Origin: Streptomyces sp. NBC_00557
GTDB lineage: Bacteria; Actinomycetota; Actinomycetes; Streptomycetales; Streptomycetaceae
DNA: 64,000 bases
Direction: 5' to 3'
Assembly: GCF_036345995.1 (NCBI RefSeq)
Contig: NZ_CP107796.1
Coordinates: 8,308,001 to 8,372,000 of the forward strand
The position numbers and the translations under genes are program-made. The notes below the pieces were generated by a model, which did not search any database, was not told where the DNA came from, and was given only the letters and a program-made list of their open reading frames with translations. The stretch's first letter is position 1. Every line of letters starts with the position of its first letter. Shown in pieces: positions 19,012 through 27,821 of the stretch.

Positions 19012-19290
19012 TCAGTCCTCGCTGTGGTGCTCCATAACAAGCGCGATGAAGCCGGCGATCAGCAGCGCCTGGCAGAGCACCGGCACCACCGAACTGGCCA
19101 CCAGGAGCCGTGTCAGGCCGTTGAGCTGGGCCTTCTGTGTCTGGTTGCCTATCGCGATGGCGACCACTGCGTTGACACCCAGCAGAATGAATCCGGGCCA
19201 CAGCAGGATCTTGCTCCACCGGACCGGTACCTCTGTGGGCGCAGGCGCGGTGGAGCGGGCTCGAGCGCGATCGGCGGGTGTCTCGGACAT
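19012..19290 (-). CDS. Small two-helix membrane protein
   Basis: The 92-residue protein has a hydrophilic N-terminus (SETPADRARARS) and two membrane helices, ILLWPGFILLGVNAVVAIAI and SSVVPVLCQALLIAGFIALV, ending in a charged tail. No family is recognised. It lies 24 bp downstream of the LppU-like gene on the same strand and converges on the protease gene, so it may be part of the same cassette. Confidence 0.5.
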   Translation of the reverse strand: MSETPADRARARSTAPAPTEVPVRWSKILLWPGFILLGVNAVVAIAIGNQTQKAQLNGLTRLLVASSVVPVLCQALLIAGFIALVMEHHSED

Positions 19291-19314
19291 GCGTCGGTCC
19301 TTCGTTCGTGGTGG

Positions 19315-20076
19315 TCACCGGTAGCGGTAGCAGAGCGTGTAGGAAAACCAGGAGTAGCCGCTGGGCGCAGACCAGTAAATGAGCCCGTCCGACCCGCACC
19401 AGTGCCGGTCGGCTGTACCGCTTTTCCGCCCGGTGATGACGATGTTCGCGTGGGCACACGTGTCCGGGACGGCGAGAGCGACATGGCCGCCGCTCTTCTT
19501 GGTCATGATCAAGCAGTCGTTGACCTCGGCGTACCCCCCTGGGTCTGCGTAGTTGTACCTCAGGCACAGCACGAGATCGGCGCTCGGATCCGTGACGGTG
19601 TAACCGCCGGCGGTAGGCCGGCAGCCCGAGCGGTCGAGGGTGGAATCCAGCCGTTTGATCACCGTGAAGGTGCCTGGTTCGCACGACGTGGCCGGCTCCA
19701 GCCGGCCCGTTCGCTGGTCGCCGACACTGACGAAGCAATCGTCCGGACGCGCCTGTGCCAACGGGTCGTCAGGCGTCGCCTGCCACGTCGACGGGCCGGG
19801 GTCGGTGTCCCAAGTGCTTGCGGGACCCGAGGGGTTGGTGTACGGCGGCGTGCTGGTGGGGTACGCAAGCGAGTCCGTCGGTGTGGGAATCCCGCTCGCC
19901 ACCGCAGGGGAGGTGCCGTCATGGGCTGTGCCGTCTTTGGGCTCACCTGCGGCAACCATGATGATCAGCCCGAAGATGACGCCGATCACCGCAGCAGGGA
20001 AGAGCACGCGCAGGATGGCACCTACTCCGGCGCCGTAACTTGTCGGTGGCTGGATCTTGGGCCAGTGCGACGGCAT
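19315..20076 (-). CDS. Membrane-anchored LppU-like Cys-rich protein
   Basis: The protein has 253 residues from the ATG preceded by GGGGGAG. A single membrane helix (VLFPAAVIGVIFGLIIMVAA, about 23-42) is followed by a Pro/Ser/Thr-rich linker. The outer domain holds eight Cys, beginning DDCFVSVGDQRTGRLEPATSC and FTVIKRLDSTLDRSGC, a pattern like the LppU/SCO3897 family. The Cys probably form disulphides outside the cell. Function unknown. It heads a two-gene unit with the small membrane protein, facing the trypsin-caspase gene, which suggests one surface-exposed system. Confidence 0.55.
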   Translation of the reverse strand: MPSHWPKIQPPTSYGAGVGAILRVLFPAAVIGVIFGLIIMVAAGEPKDGTAHDGTSPAVASGIPTPTDSLAYPTSTPPYTNPSGPASTWDTDPGPSTWQATPDDPLAQARPDDCFVSVGDQRTGRLEPATSCEPGTFTVIKRLDSTLDRSGCRPTAGGYTVTDPSADLVLCLRYNYADPGGYAEVNDCLIMTKKSGGHVALAVPDTCAHANIVITGRKSGTADRHWCGSDGLIYWSAPSGYSWFSYTLCYRYR

Positions 20077-20390
20077 CGCCGTGGTCTCCCCCTTGGAACG
20101 ACAATGCAGGAAGTCGTTCATGGCAAGCATGCCAGGGAAGAGCTACGGCAGCCAGCGGATCTCGCCATCCGTTGTCGTTCTGAGCTCGATGTGGCGGTGC
20201 TCGTAAGAAATTCCCGGGCCAGTCAGGGAGCGCGGTTTACCCGAGATGCGGGGAAAGGTGTCAATGGGTCAGATGAGCGTGGTGGGACCGGAAGGCGGTC
20301 CGGCGTTCGGCTTCCACCCGGCGGCCCGAAGAAACGTCGATACGCGCCAGGGTGCCTCACGTTGCGCTTGGGGGCCGGTCGGAGAACGGC
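20077..20390. other. Intergenic stretch before the second ISAs1 copy
   Basis: I see no supported gene in these 314 bases. They include the upstream region of the leftward LppU-like gene and end at the 56-base inverted repeat. Confidence 0.35.
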
Positions 20391-20446
20391 GGAAGCGGTC
20401 GTTGATGATCAAGGCGTCTGACGCCTCATCAACGACAACCGCTTCC
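20391..20446. repeat. 56-base imperfect inverted repeat before the second transposase fragment
   Basis: Three paired blocks line up: GGAAGCGGT with ACCGCTTCC, CGTTGATG with CATCAACG, and AGGCGTC with GACGCCT. This gives 24 bp of stem with small internal loops. It ends one base before the transposase ATG. It could be the left end or control region of the insertion sequence, a terminator protecting the element, or a recombination hairpin. Confidence 0.6.
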
Positions 20447-20447
20447 G

Positions 20448-20925
20448 ATGCCGTCATCCTCGATCACCGCGCTCGAGCGCCACCGCGACCACGATGCGGT
20501 CGCCTCCCTCGACCCCGCCGACCTCGACCAGGCGGTCGACCTCGCCGAGGTCCTGGACGGCCTGCCCGATCCCCGGCGCCGCCAGGGCCGCCGCCACCGT
20601 CTCGGCCCGATGCTCGCCGCTGTGCACCCTGGCCGTGATCGCCGGTGCCCGCACCCTCGCCGCGGTCGCCCGACGTGCCGCCGAACTCCCACCCCACCTG
20701 CATGAACGCCTCGGACTGCGGGCCGCACCCCGCGCCAGCACCCTCGGCCGCCTGCCGGCCCGCCTGGACGGTGACACCCTCGACACCGCCGTCGGCGCCT
20801 GGCTCGCCCACCTTGCCGACCCCGGCGAGGCCGTGGCCCTGGACGGCAAGCCCCTGCGCGGCTCCCGTACCGCCGAACAGCGCGCGATCCACCTCGTGTC
20901 CGTGATCACCACAACGGCAGGCTGA
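20448..20925 (+). pseudogene. ISAs1-type transposase fragment, copy 2
   Basis: This copy keeps the start: SITALERHRDHDAVASL, DLAEVLDGLPDPRRRQG, RHRLGPMLA. Then a frameshift near 20615 leads into TLAAVARRAAELPPHLHERL, TLGRLPARLDGDTLDTAVG, ALDGKPLRGSRTAEQ and HLVSVITTTAG. The catalytic DDE part is missing because the gene ends at the truncated anti-sigma kinase. It is the N-terminal domain of an ISAs1-family transposase. Bases 20607-20850 repeat 15875-16116 in direct orientation. Confidence 0.72.
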
Positions 20926-20957
20926 CCTTGAACCAACGCCAAGTCGCCCGAACCCGG

Positions 20958-21147
20958 TCACCCCGCCGCCGTGCCGCACCGCGTTGCTGACCAGCTCGGA
21001 CACCACCCACAGCACCGCGTCGGTCTCCGGGCCGCCTGCGGGCGCGAGCACCGCCAGAGCGCCCCGTGCCACGTTCGTCAGGCGTTCGGCCAGCTGCGGG
21101 CCGGCGCCCTGGAAGCGGGCGTGCTCCTCGTCGGGTGAATGGACCAT
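20958..21147 (-). pseudogene. Truncated SpoIIAB/RsbW-type ATP-binding protein
   Basis: The first 63 residues are normal for a streptomycete anti-sigma-type HATPase_c kinase: ARFQGAGPQLAERLTNVA, then DAVLWVVSELVSNAVRHGG, the N-box (ELVSNAVRH) that binds Mg-ATP. The protein stops making sense after RHGGGVT, where the transposase fragment begins. The G1 and G2 boxes are therefore gone. It lies 58 bp after the STAS gene on the same strand, so a former anti-sigma/anti-anti-sigma pair has lost its kinase. Confidence 0.65.
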
Positions 21148-21205
21148 CCAGCCCTCCGAGCCTTGGAAGAGTCTCTCGCCGTTTGCCTGCCCCGGAGGGA
21201 TCGGC

Positions 21206-21559
21206 TCATTCGGCTGTGATCGCGTTCTCGGCTTCGGCGACGGTGCCGTACACGCGCAGCAGGCTGTCCACCCCGGTCCTGGTCAGGGTGCGCTGCAGAG
21301 CCGGCGGCACGCAGGCCAGTACCAGCACGGCACCGGCTTCGGCCGCTTGCCGCCATGCCCACAGCAGCACGTTCAGCCCGGACGAATCGCAGAACGACAC
21401 CGCGGACAAATCCAGCACCACGTACCGCCGGTCCCCGGTGACCTCGTCCAGCAGACGGTTGCGGAAGAACGCGGCCGTCTCATAGTCCATGGTTCCGCTG
21501 ATCCGCGCGGTCAGGCACGGGCCCGACCCAGTCGCGTGGACTGAGGGCTGTGCGTTCAT
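21206..21559 (-). CDS. STAS-domain anti-sigma factor antagonist
   Basis: The 117-residue protein is one STAS domain. It has LTARISGTMDYETAAFFRNR, then YVVLDLSAVSFCDSSGLNVL, whose DSSG carries the Ser phosphorylated by a partner kinase, and a C-terminal helix TLTRTGVDSLLRVYGTVAEA. When unphosphorylated such proteins bind the anti-sigma kinase and free the sigma factor. The ATG at 21559 follows AGGGAG; a GTG one codon earlier is less likely. Its probable partner kinase downstream is cut by an IS fragment, so it is orphaned here. Confidence 0.85.
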   Translation of the reverse strand: MNAQPSVHATGSGPCLTARISGTMDYETAAFFRNRLLDEVTGDRRYVVLDLSAVSFCDSSGLNVLLWAWRQAAEAGAVLVLACVPPALQRTLTRTGVDSLLRVYGTVAEAENAITAE

Positions 21560-21733
21560 CACGTGCTCCCTGCCGTCTCACCGGGAGACGCAGCCGATCG
21601 CCTACCGCGTTCCCCTCACAGCAGATCTTCACGCCGACCGGGAGCGCGCGAATCCCCCTTCCGTCTAGCGCCGCGGGCCTGGAGGGAGGAGGCTGGAGGT
21701 GGGAAGTGCCGCACACACCCGGGAGGTGCGGCT

Positions 21734-22630
21734 GTGGCGATCACTGTGGGCGGGTCGGACCCGCCGGAGCTGCGTCCGTTCGAGTCGGCGGACGAGGCGG
21801 GGGTGCTGGAGCTGCTCGCGGCGGACCGGCTGCCGGGCCAGCCGGAGTGTTCCGCGCGCATGCTCGCCGACGCCGTGGCCGGCCGCTCAGATGCTGACCT
21901 CGATGCGTGGGCCGCGCTGGCGGGGACGGTCATCACCACGGTGCTGTGCACACCCGGCGGCGCTATCGCGGGCGCCGTCTCCTGCGCCGGGCAGCCCGGC
22001 GACGGCACGGCGTTGCTGCTGTGGCTGCACTGCCACGAGGACTTCTCCACGGCACAGGCCTTGATCGCCCAGACGCTGCAGTGCAACGACAGCCGGCCCG
22101 TGCACGCCTTCACCCTGGCGTGCGCTATCACCCGAGGCCTGGTCGGTCTGCCGGAGTACCACCGCCGGGTCACTCGGGAAGCTCTTCAGGCTGCGGGCTT
22201 CACCACCCGAGGCCGGTGCCGGTACCTGCGTGCCGAGCTGCCCATCGCAGGGCTGCCCCACCTCGCCGACGTCCAGATGAACGACACCACCTCACCGCCG
22301 GGCAAACACCTTCAGGTCCGCCGTCCCGGACACGTCCTGGCCCAGGCCACCCTCGAACGCCCCGTGGACGGGGTCGGCCTGATCCGCAGCATCACCGTCG
22401 CCCCTCACGCCCGCGGCCAGGGCATGGGCCTGGGTCTGCTCGGCAACGCGCTGGACGTCCTGGTCGGCCTGGGCGCCCGCGAGGCGATCGTCTACCTCGA
22501 CGAGGCCGGCGCCGACCCGGAACGGGACCCCGCTGTCGCCCTGCGCACGTACGCGGCCTCCGACTTCACCCAGGTCGACCGGCTGCTCACGTTCACCAGG
22601 CTGCCCACGGCGGCCCTGACGCCGGATTGA
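21734..22630 (+). CDS. Double-GNAT acetyltransferase-like protein
   Basis: The 298-residue protein starts at GTG after GGAGGT. The C-terminal GNAT unit is clear: GLIRSITVAPHARGQGMGLGLL (RxxGxG/A acetyl-CoA loop), then ALDVLVGLGAREAIVYLDEAG and ALRTYAASDF. The N-terminal part (LRPFESADEAGVLELLAADR) starts like a GNAT but lacks the pyrophosphate loop. It is therefore likely a two-lobe protein with one active lobe. Substrate unknown. It is divergent from the STAS gene with a 174-bp gap. Confidence 0.7.
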   Translation: MAITVGGSDPPELRPFESADEAGVLELLAADRLPGQPECSARMLADAVAGRSDADLDAWAALAGTVITTVLCTPGGAIAGAVSCAGQPGDGTALLLWLHCHEDFSTAQALIAQTLQCNDSRPVHAFTLACAITRGLVGLPEYHRRVTREALQAAGFTTRGRCRYLRAELPIAGLPHLADVQMNDTTSPPGKHLQVRRPGHVLAQATLERPVDGVGLIRSITVAPHARGQGMGLGLLGNALDVLVGLGAREAIVYLDEAGADPERDPAVALRTYAASDFTQVDRLLTFTRLPTAALTPD

Positions 22631-23363
22631 GCGGCCTCCGTGGCGGTCACGTCGTCCCTCAGGATCTGTACGAGCGAGGCGGCGGACTGAGCCAGGCTGC
22701 TCAAGAGCTGGTTTCCGGTGGCCATGGGCCGACACGTGAACGGGCCGGGTCAGGTGGGGGGAGATCGAGCCGCACCGCGACCCCGTCAAGGAACCGCTGA
22801 GGACTACGACGGAGCGGGCCGGGCGGTTGCGCCCCTCTGGGCAAGGGGTTGTGCGCACGGCCCGGCCGGACGACCGGTCTGAGGAGAAACCGGTCGGGGC
22901 GGCCGCGCTGTCGGGGGTCAGCAGCAACCGGCATGCTTCTCGGTTATGCCTCAGCGCCGGTCCAGGGAGGTGGTGGGGTGTTCGCGTGATTGCATGGCAA
23001 CGGCGACGATGACGAGTCCGACTGCGGAAGAGACGCGTGGCTTCCTGAACAGTTGGCTGATCCCGAACGACACGCGGGTGTCCACCGAGACCATGCCGGA
23101 TCTTCCGGCGGACGCGGCAGCCTGGCGGCGGGCCTATGCGCGCACACCGGTGCCGCACGGAGCGCAGGAGACGGCGGATCTGATGCGGCTGCGCGACGAT
23201 CCGCGCGCCGATGTGGAAGAACGGGGGGCGGCACGTCTTAATATGACACCGGCGACTTCGTGACCTATCTCCCTGGGATAACTTCCGGACCGGCCCATCC
23301 ACTGATCGACTTCTGACGCGCACAGTCCGCACTGAACCTTCTTTCCTCCGACGATCGGCCTGG
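22631..23363. other. 733-bp region without a well-supported gene
   Basis: A plus-strand frame 22994-23263 (89 residues; includes TRGFLNSWLIPNDTRVSTET) and a minus-strand frame starting at 22725 (MATGNQLLSSLAQSAASLVQ) have plausible composition but no ribosome binding site and no recognised family. The second runs antisense into the GNAT gene. They may be fragments of broken genes. No repeat or terminator stands out. Confidence 0.35.
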
Positions 23364-24608
23364 TCAGCTGTTCATCTCCTGGGCGATCTGCCGGGTACCC
23401 GAGTGCGGTGGTGCGGCCGAGCGGGTGATCGGGGCCAGGCCGGCGATGGTTGCCGCAGCGACAACCAGAAGACCCAGGGCGATCGGAAGGCCGACCACCG
23501 TCGCCAAGCCGCCGATGATCGGGGAGACCAGCAGCCAGCCGAGGTTTCCGGCAAAGCCGACCTGGCCCATCGCCAGGGGCGCGTCGGGAAGCCCACCCGC
23601 CGCTGTGAACGCACCGGGGAAGACCGCGCTGATGCCGGCACCGGCGACAACGAGCGCCGGGAGCGTGGTCCCGGGCTGTCCGAGCAGCAGCGCCGCGCTC
23701 AGCGCGGCGGCGCAGCACAAGGTGCCTACCCGGATCAGGCGGGCCCAGCCGATGCGGTCGACCATCCAGTCGTTGAACAGCCGGGTGACGCCCTCTCCTG
23801 CTGAGAAGGCCGCATAGCCGGCGGCGGCCGTTGCGGCGTCCGCCCCCACGTGCCTCAGATACACGCCGCTCCAGGAGGCGGGGGCATCTTCCACCAGAGC
23901 AGTCAGGAAGGTCATCAACGCGAGCAGCAGCACGAGCATCCACCTGTTCGGCCCGTGATCGGCCGCATCCTGTTCGCCCGCGTCCGGCACACGAGCGGTC
24001 TTGGTCCGCTGCGCCTGCCGCGCGCGATCCCTGTCCGGCCCGAGCCCGCAGGCCGCCACCGCCGACACCACGGCGAGCACGGCAGCCGTGATCACGAACT
24101 GGGTCGTCAATGTCAGGCCAAGGGCCGCCGTGGCCACTCCGGCCAGCCCGCCGGCGACAGCGCCGACGCTGCGGATGGCGTGCATGGAGTTGAGCACCGC
24201 CCGTCCGTACCGCCGCTGCACGACGACCGCCTGAGCGTTCATCGCCACCGACGTGCACCCGTCGGCCGCGCCGAGCACCACCAGCAGGCCCATCAGGGAC
24301 CAAGGCGACTGTGCCACCGGGATGAGGCCCAGCGGCACGCTCAGCACCACGGGTGCCGTCGCACTCACCGCACGGCTGCCGAGGTGCCGCACCAGCAGCC
24401 CGCCTGCCTGGCTGCCGGCCAGCGCCCCGAGTCCGGGACCGGCCAGCACCAGGCCCGAAATGCCTGCGGAGAGACGGAGTTCGGTCTGCACGGCGGGCAC
24501 GCGGGCGGCCCAGGAGGCGAAGACCGCACCGTGGACGAAAAAGATCGCCGATACGGCTACCCGTGCCATCCGCGCGTTTGCGGGCAACCGGTCGTCCTCA
24601 TCGCGCAC
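23364..24608 (-). CDS. MFS transporter
   Basis: The 414-residue protein has about twelve membrane helices in two halves. The first half carries GGLLVRHLGSRAVSATAPV, a motif-A-like loop, with AVLNSMHAIRSVGAVAGGLA near helix 5. The second half begins at RWMLVLLLALMTFLTALVEDAP and has RLFNDWMVDRIGWARLIRVG, a second motif-A-like loop. It resembles YbjJ-type exporters; substrate unknown. A charged loop (about 185-215) joins the halves. It stands alone, 102 bp before the haloperoxidase-type gene on the same strand. Confidence 0.82.
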   Translation of the reverse strand: MRDEDDRLPANARMARVAVSAIFFVHGAVFASWAARVPAVQTELRLSAGISGLVLAGPGLGALAGSQAGGLLVRHLGSRAVSATAPVVLSVPLGLIPVAQSPWSLMGLLVVLGAADGCTSVAMNAQAVVVQRRYGRAVLNSMHAIRSVGAVAGGLAGVATAALGLTLTTQFVITAAVLAVVSAVAACGLGPDRDRARQAQRTKTARVPDAGEQDAADHGPNRWMLVLLLALMTFLTALVEDAPASWSGVYLRHVGADAATAAAGYAAFSAGEGVTRLFNDWMVDRIGWARLIRVGTLCCAAALSAALLLGQPGTTLPALVVAGAGISAVFPGAFTAAGGLPDAPLAMGQVGFAGNLGWLLVSPIIGGLATVVGLPIALGLLVVAAATIAGLAPITRSAAPPHSGTRQIAQEMNS

Positions 24609-24710
24609 GGGGCCGCCTCGGTGCCACGAGGGTGCCGCCAGTTGTCGTCCGCAGGGAGCAGCGGGCCTGGATTACGGTCATACAGCGGTCCAGTTGCCGC
24701 GTGTGGACGG

Positions 24711-25988
24711 TCAGAGGTGATCTGCCACGAAGCCCGCTACCTGGGAGCCGAGTTGTCGGCCCGCGCTGTTGTCGATCGAAGTGTGCTGGCCGGACCAGAT
24801 GCGGCTGAGCCACGCTTCGGTGGCCGCCTCCTGGAAGCCGGCATAGGTTCGGGTGGTGCCTTTCGTTGTCACCGCGAGATGATGCCGCGCGCCGTAGAAC
24901 CCGGTGAGCGTCGTTGCCGCCGCTTGGCTGAGGGCGGCGTGAGCGCTGGGATATGAGGGGTCCGGGGCGGTCGTCAACAGGGGAGCCCAGTGGGGATCGC
25001 CGGCGATGTCCGGGTTGTAGTGTGTGCCGCCGAGCCGGATGGCGGTGACGGGCCGCCATACGCGGTAGGCGTACTTGGCGTCGTACAGCGCGATGGTGGT
25101 GTCGGCGAGGGACAGGTCGAGGCGGGCGAAGACCTTCACCGCCCGCTCCAGGCTCGTGTTCGTGGAGGTGACCAGGTTCTGTGCGATCTGGTTCCAGACG
25201 TTCCAGATGGGCGCCGCCGCCCAGAACTTGGCGGACGCGGTCTGATCGGGGATGCGGGTGGTGCTGGTCTTGCTCCCCAGGCTCTTGACCTCGTTCAAGG
25301 CGGTGGCGTACGCGGCGCTGCTCACGGCAGGCGGCGCCGCTGGGCGGAACTGGTCACCGCCGGCCAGTACGAACGGCTTGACCGAGCCCCAGTTGGTGAA
25401 CACCGGCTCCGGGAAGTCCGGAGGGGTGCGCCGGTAGTCACCGGCCTTGTCGCCGGGCCGGAAGCGAGGCGGCTTCGCCGAGGACCCGTCGTGGGACCGC
25501 AGACTGATCAGCCGGCGGGCGACCGCGGCTCCCACCGTCATGCCCGCCTGCTTGTCCGGGCCGGCCGGAATCGCGGACAACTGGCTGCTCAGCCGCTGGT
25601 CCACGCTCGCGCGTTGGGCCGGGTACAGGGCGACCAGCACGTCGTGGGCTGCCTGGTCCGCTGCGGCATCGGCACGAGCGCCTCGCGGCGCCGCCACCGA
25701 GAACTTGTAGGCGGGGCCGGCCCGGGTGATCGATACCACCGCGTCGTACTCGGCGGCCTGGAGGAGCGCGAAGCTGCGGGTGGGCTGGACGCCGGCCGGT
25801 TGCGCCTTCGGATCACTGAGGATGGTGATGAGCTCGCGGTTCCATTCCACGACCGACGTGCCCGGCTCCGTGGCTGCGGTGGGCAGGGTGGACGAGTGAG
25901 TGGCGCCGACCCCGAAAGCGGGGCTGGTGGGTCCGGCTGTCAGCGCAATTCCGGCCAGTATGACGAGTGTCTTCTGCTTTCCGCCCAT
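24711..25988 (-). CDS. Secreted vanadium-dependent haloperoxidase-family (PAP2-type) enzyme
   Basis: The 425-residue protein has an N-terminal signal peptide (GGKQKTLVILAGIALTAG, cleavage near SPAFG). The three metal-oxyanion motifs of the vanadium haloperoxidase/acid phosphatase superfamily are present: KYAYRVWRPVTAI (KxxxxxxRP), PSYPSAHAAL (PSxH) and SRIWSGQHTSIDN (SRxxxGxHxxxD). It may oxidise halides with H2O2 or act as a phosphatase; sequence alone cannot separate these. PSAH instead of PSGH is common in streptomycete members. The ATG follows AAGGAG. Confidence 0.82.
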   Translation of the reverse strand: MGGKQKTLVILAGIALTAGPTSPAFGVGATHSSTLPTAATEPGTSVVEWNRELITILSDPKAQPAGVQPTRSFALLQAAEYDAVVSITRAGPAYKFSVAAPRGARADAAADQAAHDVLVALYPAQRASVDQRLSSQLSAIPAGPDKQAGMTVGAAVARRLISLRSHDGSSAKPPRFRPGDKAGDYRRTPPDFPEPVFTNWGSVKPFVLAGGDQFRPAAPPAVSSAAYATALNEVKSLGSKTSTTRIPDQTASAKFWAAAPIWNVWNQIAQNLVTSTNTSLERAVKVFARLDLSLADTTIALYDAKYAYRVWRPVTAIRLGGTHYNPDIAGDPHWAPLLTTAPDPSYPSAHAALSQAAATTLTGFYGARHHLAVTTKGTTRTYAGFQEAATEAWLSRIWSGQHTSIDNSAGRQLGSQVAGFVADHL

Positions 25989-26546
25989 GCTCTGCGGCTC
26001 CTTGTCGTCGGCGGCGGGTCGTGGTGACCGTTGCCGTACACGTCACCCATCCGGGTCACGGCCGGCCACATGGCCGGCGGACACCACGGATCGAACGGCG
26101 CGTGCGCAGCCCAATGCCACAAAGACGCACCCCGCACATCGGCTCCGGGGCGGGACGGGGACTGAGAAGCCGGTTCTGGTCCGGCTGGTACCCGGGCTGG
26201 GCCGGTCGTTGCGGAAACACCGGCTCACAAGGCGGCACACATCACCAGCGCCGACGTTTCGGAGGGCCGACCGGGCGCATGGTGCGCAACCCGATCACCT
26301 CTTCACGTCATCACGGTCGAGCGCCAGCTACAGCCTGCCGGGACCCGATCCACGCCGCAACTCAGACCAGCGGGAGCAGACGGGTCAGCAGCAGCACGCC
26401 CGCCCGGCTCGTGACCGCCTCCGGGAGCGACGAAAACAACTCCGACCGGGACTTCGGGAGCCGAGGATTGCGACACGTGCGACCTCCTGTTCATCCCCGA
26501 CAGGTATGGTCTCGCGGTCCCGGATGCCGACAGATGGTGGTGGAGA
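25989..26546. other. 558-bp divergent intergenic region without a recognised gene
   Basis: The region lies between the divergent haloperoxidase-type and APC permease genes. Frames here have no recognised product. It must hold both promoters. No clear palindrome of the island type was found. Confidence 0.4.
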
Positions 26547-27821
26547 GTGAGCCAGGCGTCGCAGCACGATGGGGCCGCTGTGCTGGAGCGGAGGCTGGGC
26601 GTTGTCGATGCCGTCGTCATCGGGCTCGGCTCGATGATCGGTGCGGGGGTCTTCGCCGCCCTGGCGCCGGCCGCGCGGGCGGCGGGCTCGGGACTGCTCG
26701 TGGGGCTGGCCGTCGCCGCCGTGGTGGCGTACTGCAACGCCACCTCCTCGGCCCGGTTGGCGGCACGCAGTCCGCAGTCCGGTGGGACGTACGTGTACGG
26801 CCGTGAGCGGCTGGGCGAGTTCTGGGGGTACCTCGCCGGATGGGGTTTCGTGGTCGGCAAGACCGCCTCGTGCGCGGCGATGGCACTCACCGTGGGGTCG
26901 TACGTGTGGCCGGCCCAGGCGCACGCCGTCGCGGTGGCTGCCGCGGTGGCGCTGACCGCCGTCAACTACGTGGGTGTCCAGAAGGCCGCCTGGCTGACGC
27001 GGGCGATCGTCGCCGTGGTCCTGGCCGCGCTGGGAGCCGTGGTGGTGGCCTGTCTGACCTCCACTGATGCTCAGACCGCGCGGCTTGACATCGGGTCGGA
27101 CGCTTCCCTCACAGGGGTGTTGCAGGCGGCCGGCCTTCTGTTCTTCGCCTTCGCCGGATACGCGCGGATCGCGACCCTGGGCGAAGAGGTGAAAGACCCG
27201 GCCCGGACGATCCCTCGGGCCATTCCACTGGCCCTGGCAATCACGCTGGTCGTGTACGCGGCAGTCGCCGTGTCCGTGCTGGCCGTGCTCGGCCCGGACG
27301 GGTTGGCACGGGAGAGCGCGCCGCTGGCCGAGGCAGTACGGCAGGCCGGGGTGCCGGGGCTGGTCCCGGTGGCGCGGGTGGGGGCGGCCGTGGCGGCCCT
27401 CGGGTCGTTGCTCGCGCTCATCCTGGGCGTCTCTCGGACCGCGCTGGCCATGTCCCGGGACCGTCACCTCCCGCATGCTCTGTCCGCCGTGCATCCACGG
27501 TTCAAGGTGCCCTATCGATCGGAGTTGCTGGTGGGCGCCGTGGTGGTGATCCTGGCCGCCACCACAGACGTGCGCGGCGCGATCGGCTTCTCGTCTTTTG
27601 GCGTGCTCGCCTACTACGCCGTGGCGAACGCCTCCGCCTGGACCTTGACCCAGGAGGAGAACCCGCCGCCGCGCATCGTCCCTGCGGTCGGGCTGACCGG
27701 CTGCACGGTCCTGGCCTTCACCCTGCCTGCGACGTCCGTGGTGTGGGGGGCGGCGGTGCTCGCCCTCGGAGCGGCGGCCTACGGCGTGCGTCGGCGCCTC
27801 ACGGCACGACATGCGTCGTAA
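26547..27821 (+). CDS. APC-family amino acid permease
   Basis: The 424-residue permease has about twelve membrane helices. The APC signature is in helix 1, VVIGLGSMIGAGVFAALAPA, followed by SPQSGGTYVYGRERLGEFWG and GWGFVVGKTASCAAMAL. Helix 6 reads LLFFAFAGYARIATLGEEVK, then DPARTIPRAIPLAL, typical for basic or neutral amino acid exchangers. It imports or exchanges an amino acid at the cytoplasmic membrane. The start is GTG after GGAG. The 3' end abuts a leftward GH65 stub, suggesting a deletion between them. Confidence 0.83.
   Translation: MSQASQHDGAAVLERRLGVVDAVVIGLGSMIGAGVFAALAPAARAAGSGLLVGLAVAAVVAYCNATSSARLAARSPQSGGTYVYGRERLGEFWGYLAGWGFVVGKTASCAAMALTVGSYVWPAQAHAVAVAAAVALTAVNYVGVQKAAWLTRAIVAVVLAALGAVVVACLTSTDAQTARLDIGSDASLTGVLQAAGLLFFAFAGYARIATLGEEVKDPARTIPRAIPLALAITLVVYAAVAVSVLAVLGPDGLARESAPLAEAVRQAGVPGLVPVARVGAAVAALGSLLALILGVSRTALAMSRDRHLPHALSAVHPRFKVPYRSELLVGAVVVILAATTDVRGAIGFSSFGVLAYYAVANASAWTLTQEENPPPRIVPAVGLTGCTVLAFTLPATSVVWGAAVLALGAAAYGVRRRLTARHAS

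Noticed and set aside
17930..19738. A 602-codon minus-strand frame across the trypsin-caspase gene
   Set aside because: No conserved motifs; the plus-strand protein has a full trypsin triad.
22994..23263. Small plus-strand gene of 89 codons
   Set aside because: Plausible composition but no ribosome binding site, no family and an abrupt C-terminus; kept only as a note in the intergenic entry.
26385..27821. Continuation of the GH65 frame as a 515-codon gene
   Set aside because: Only the first 37 codons look like GH65; the rest is antisense to the permease.
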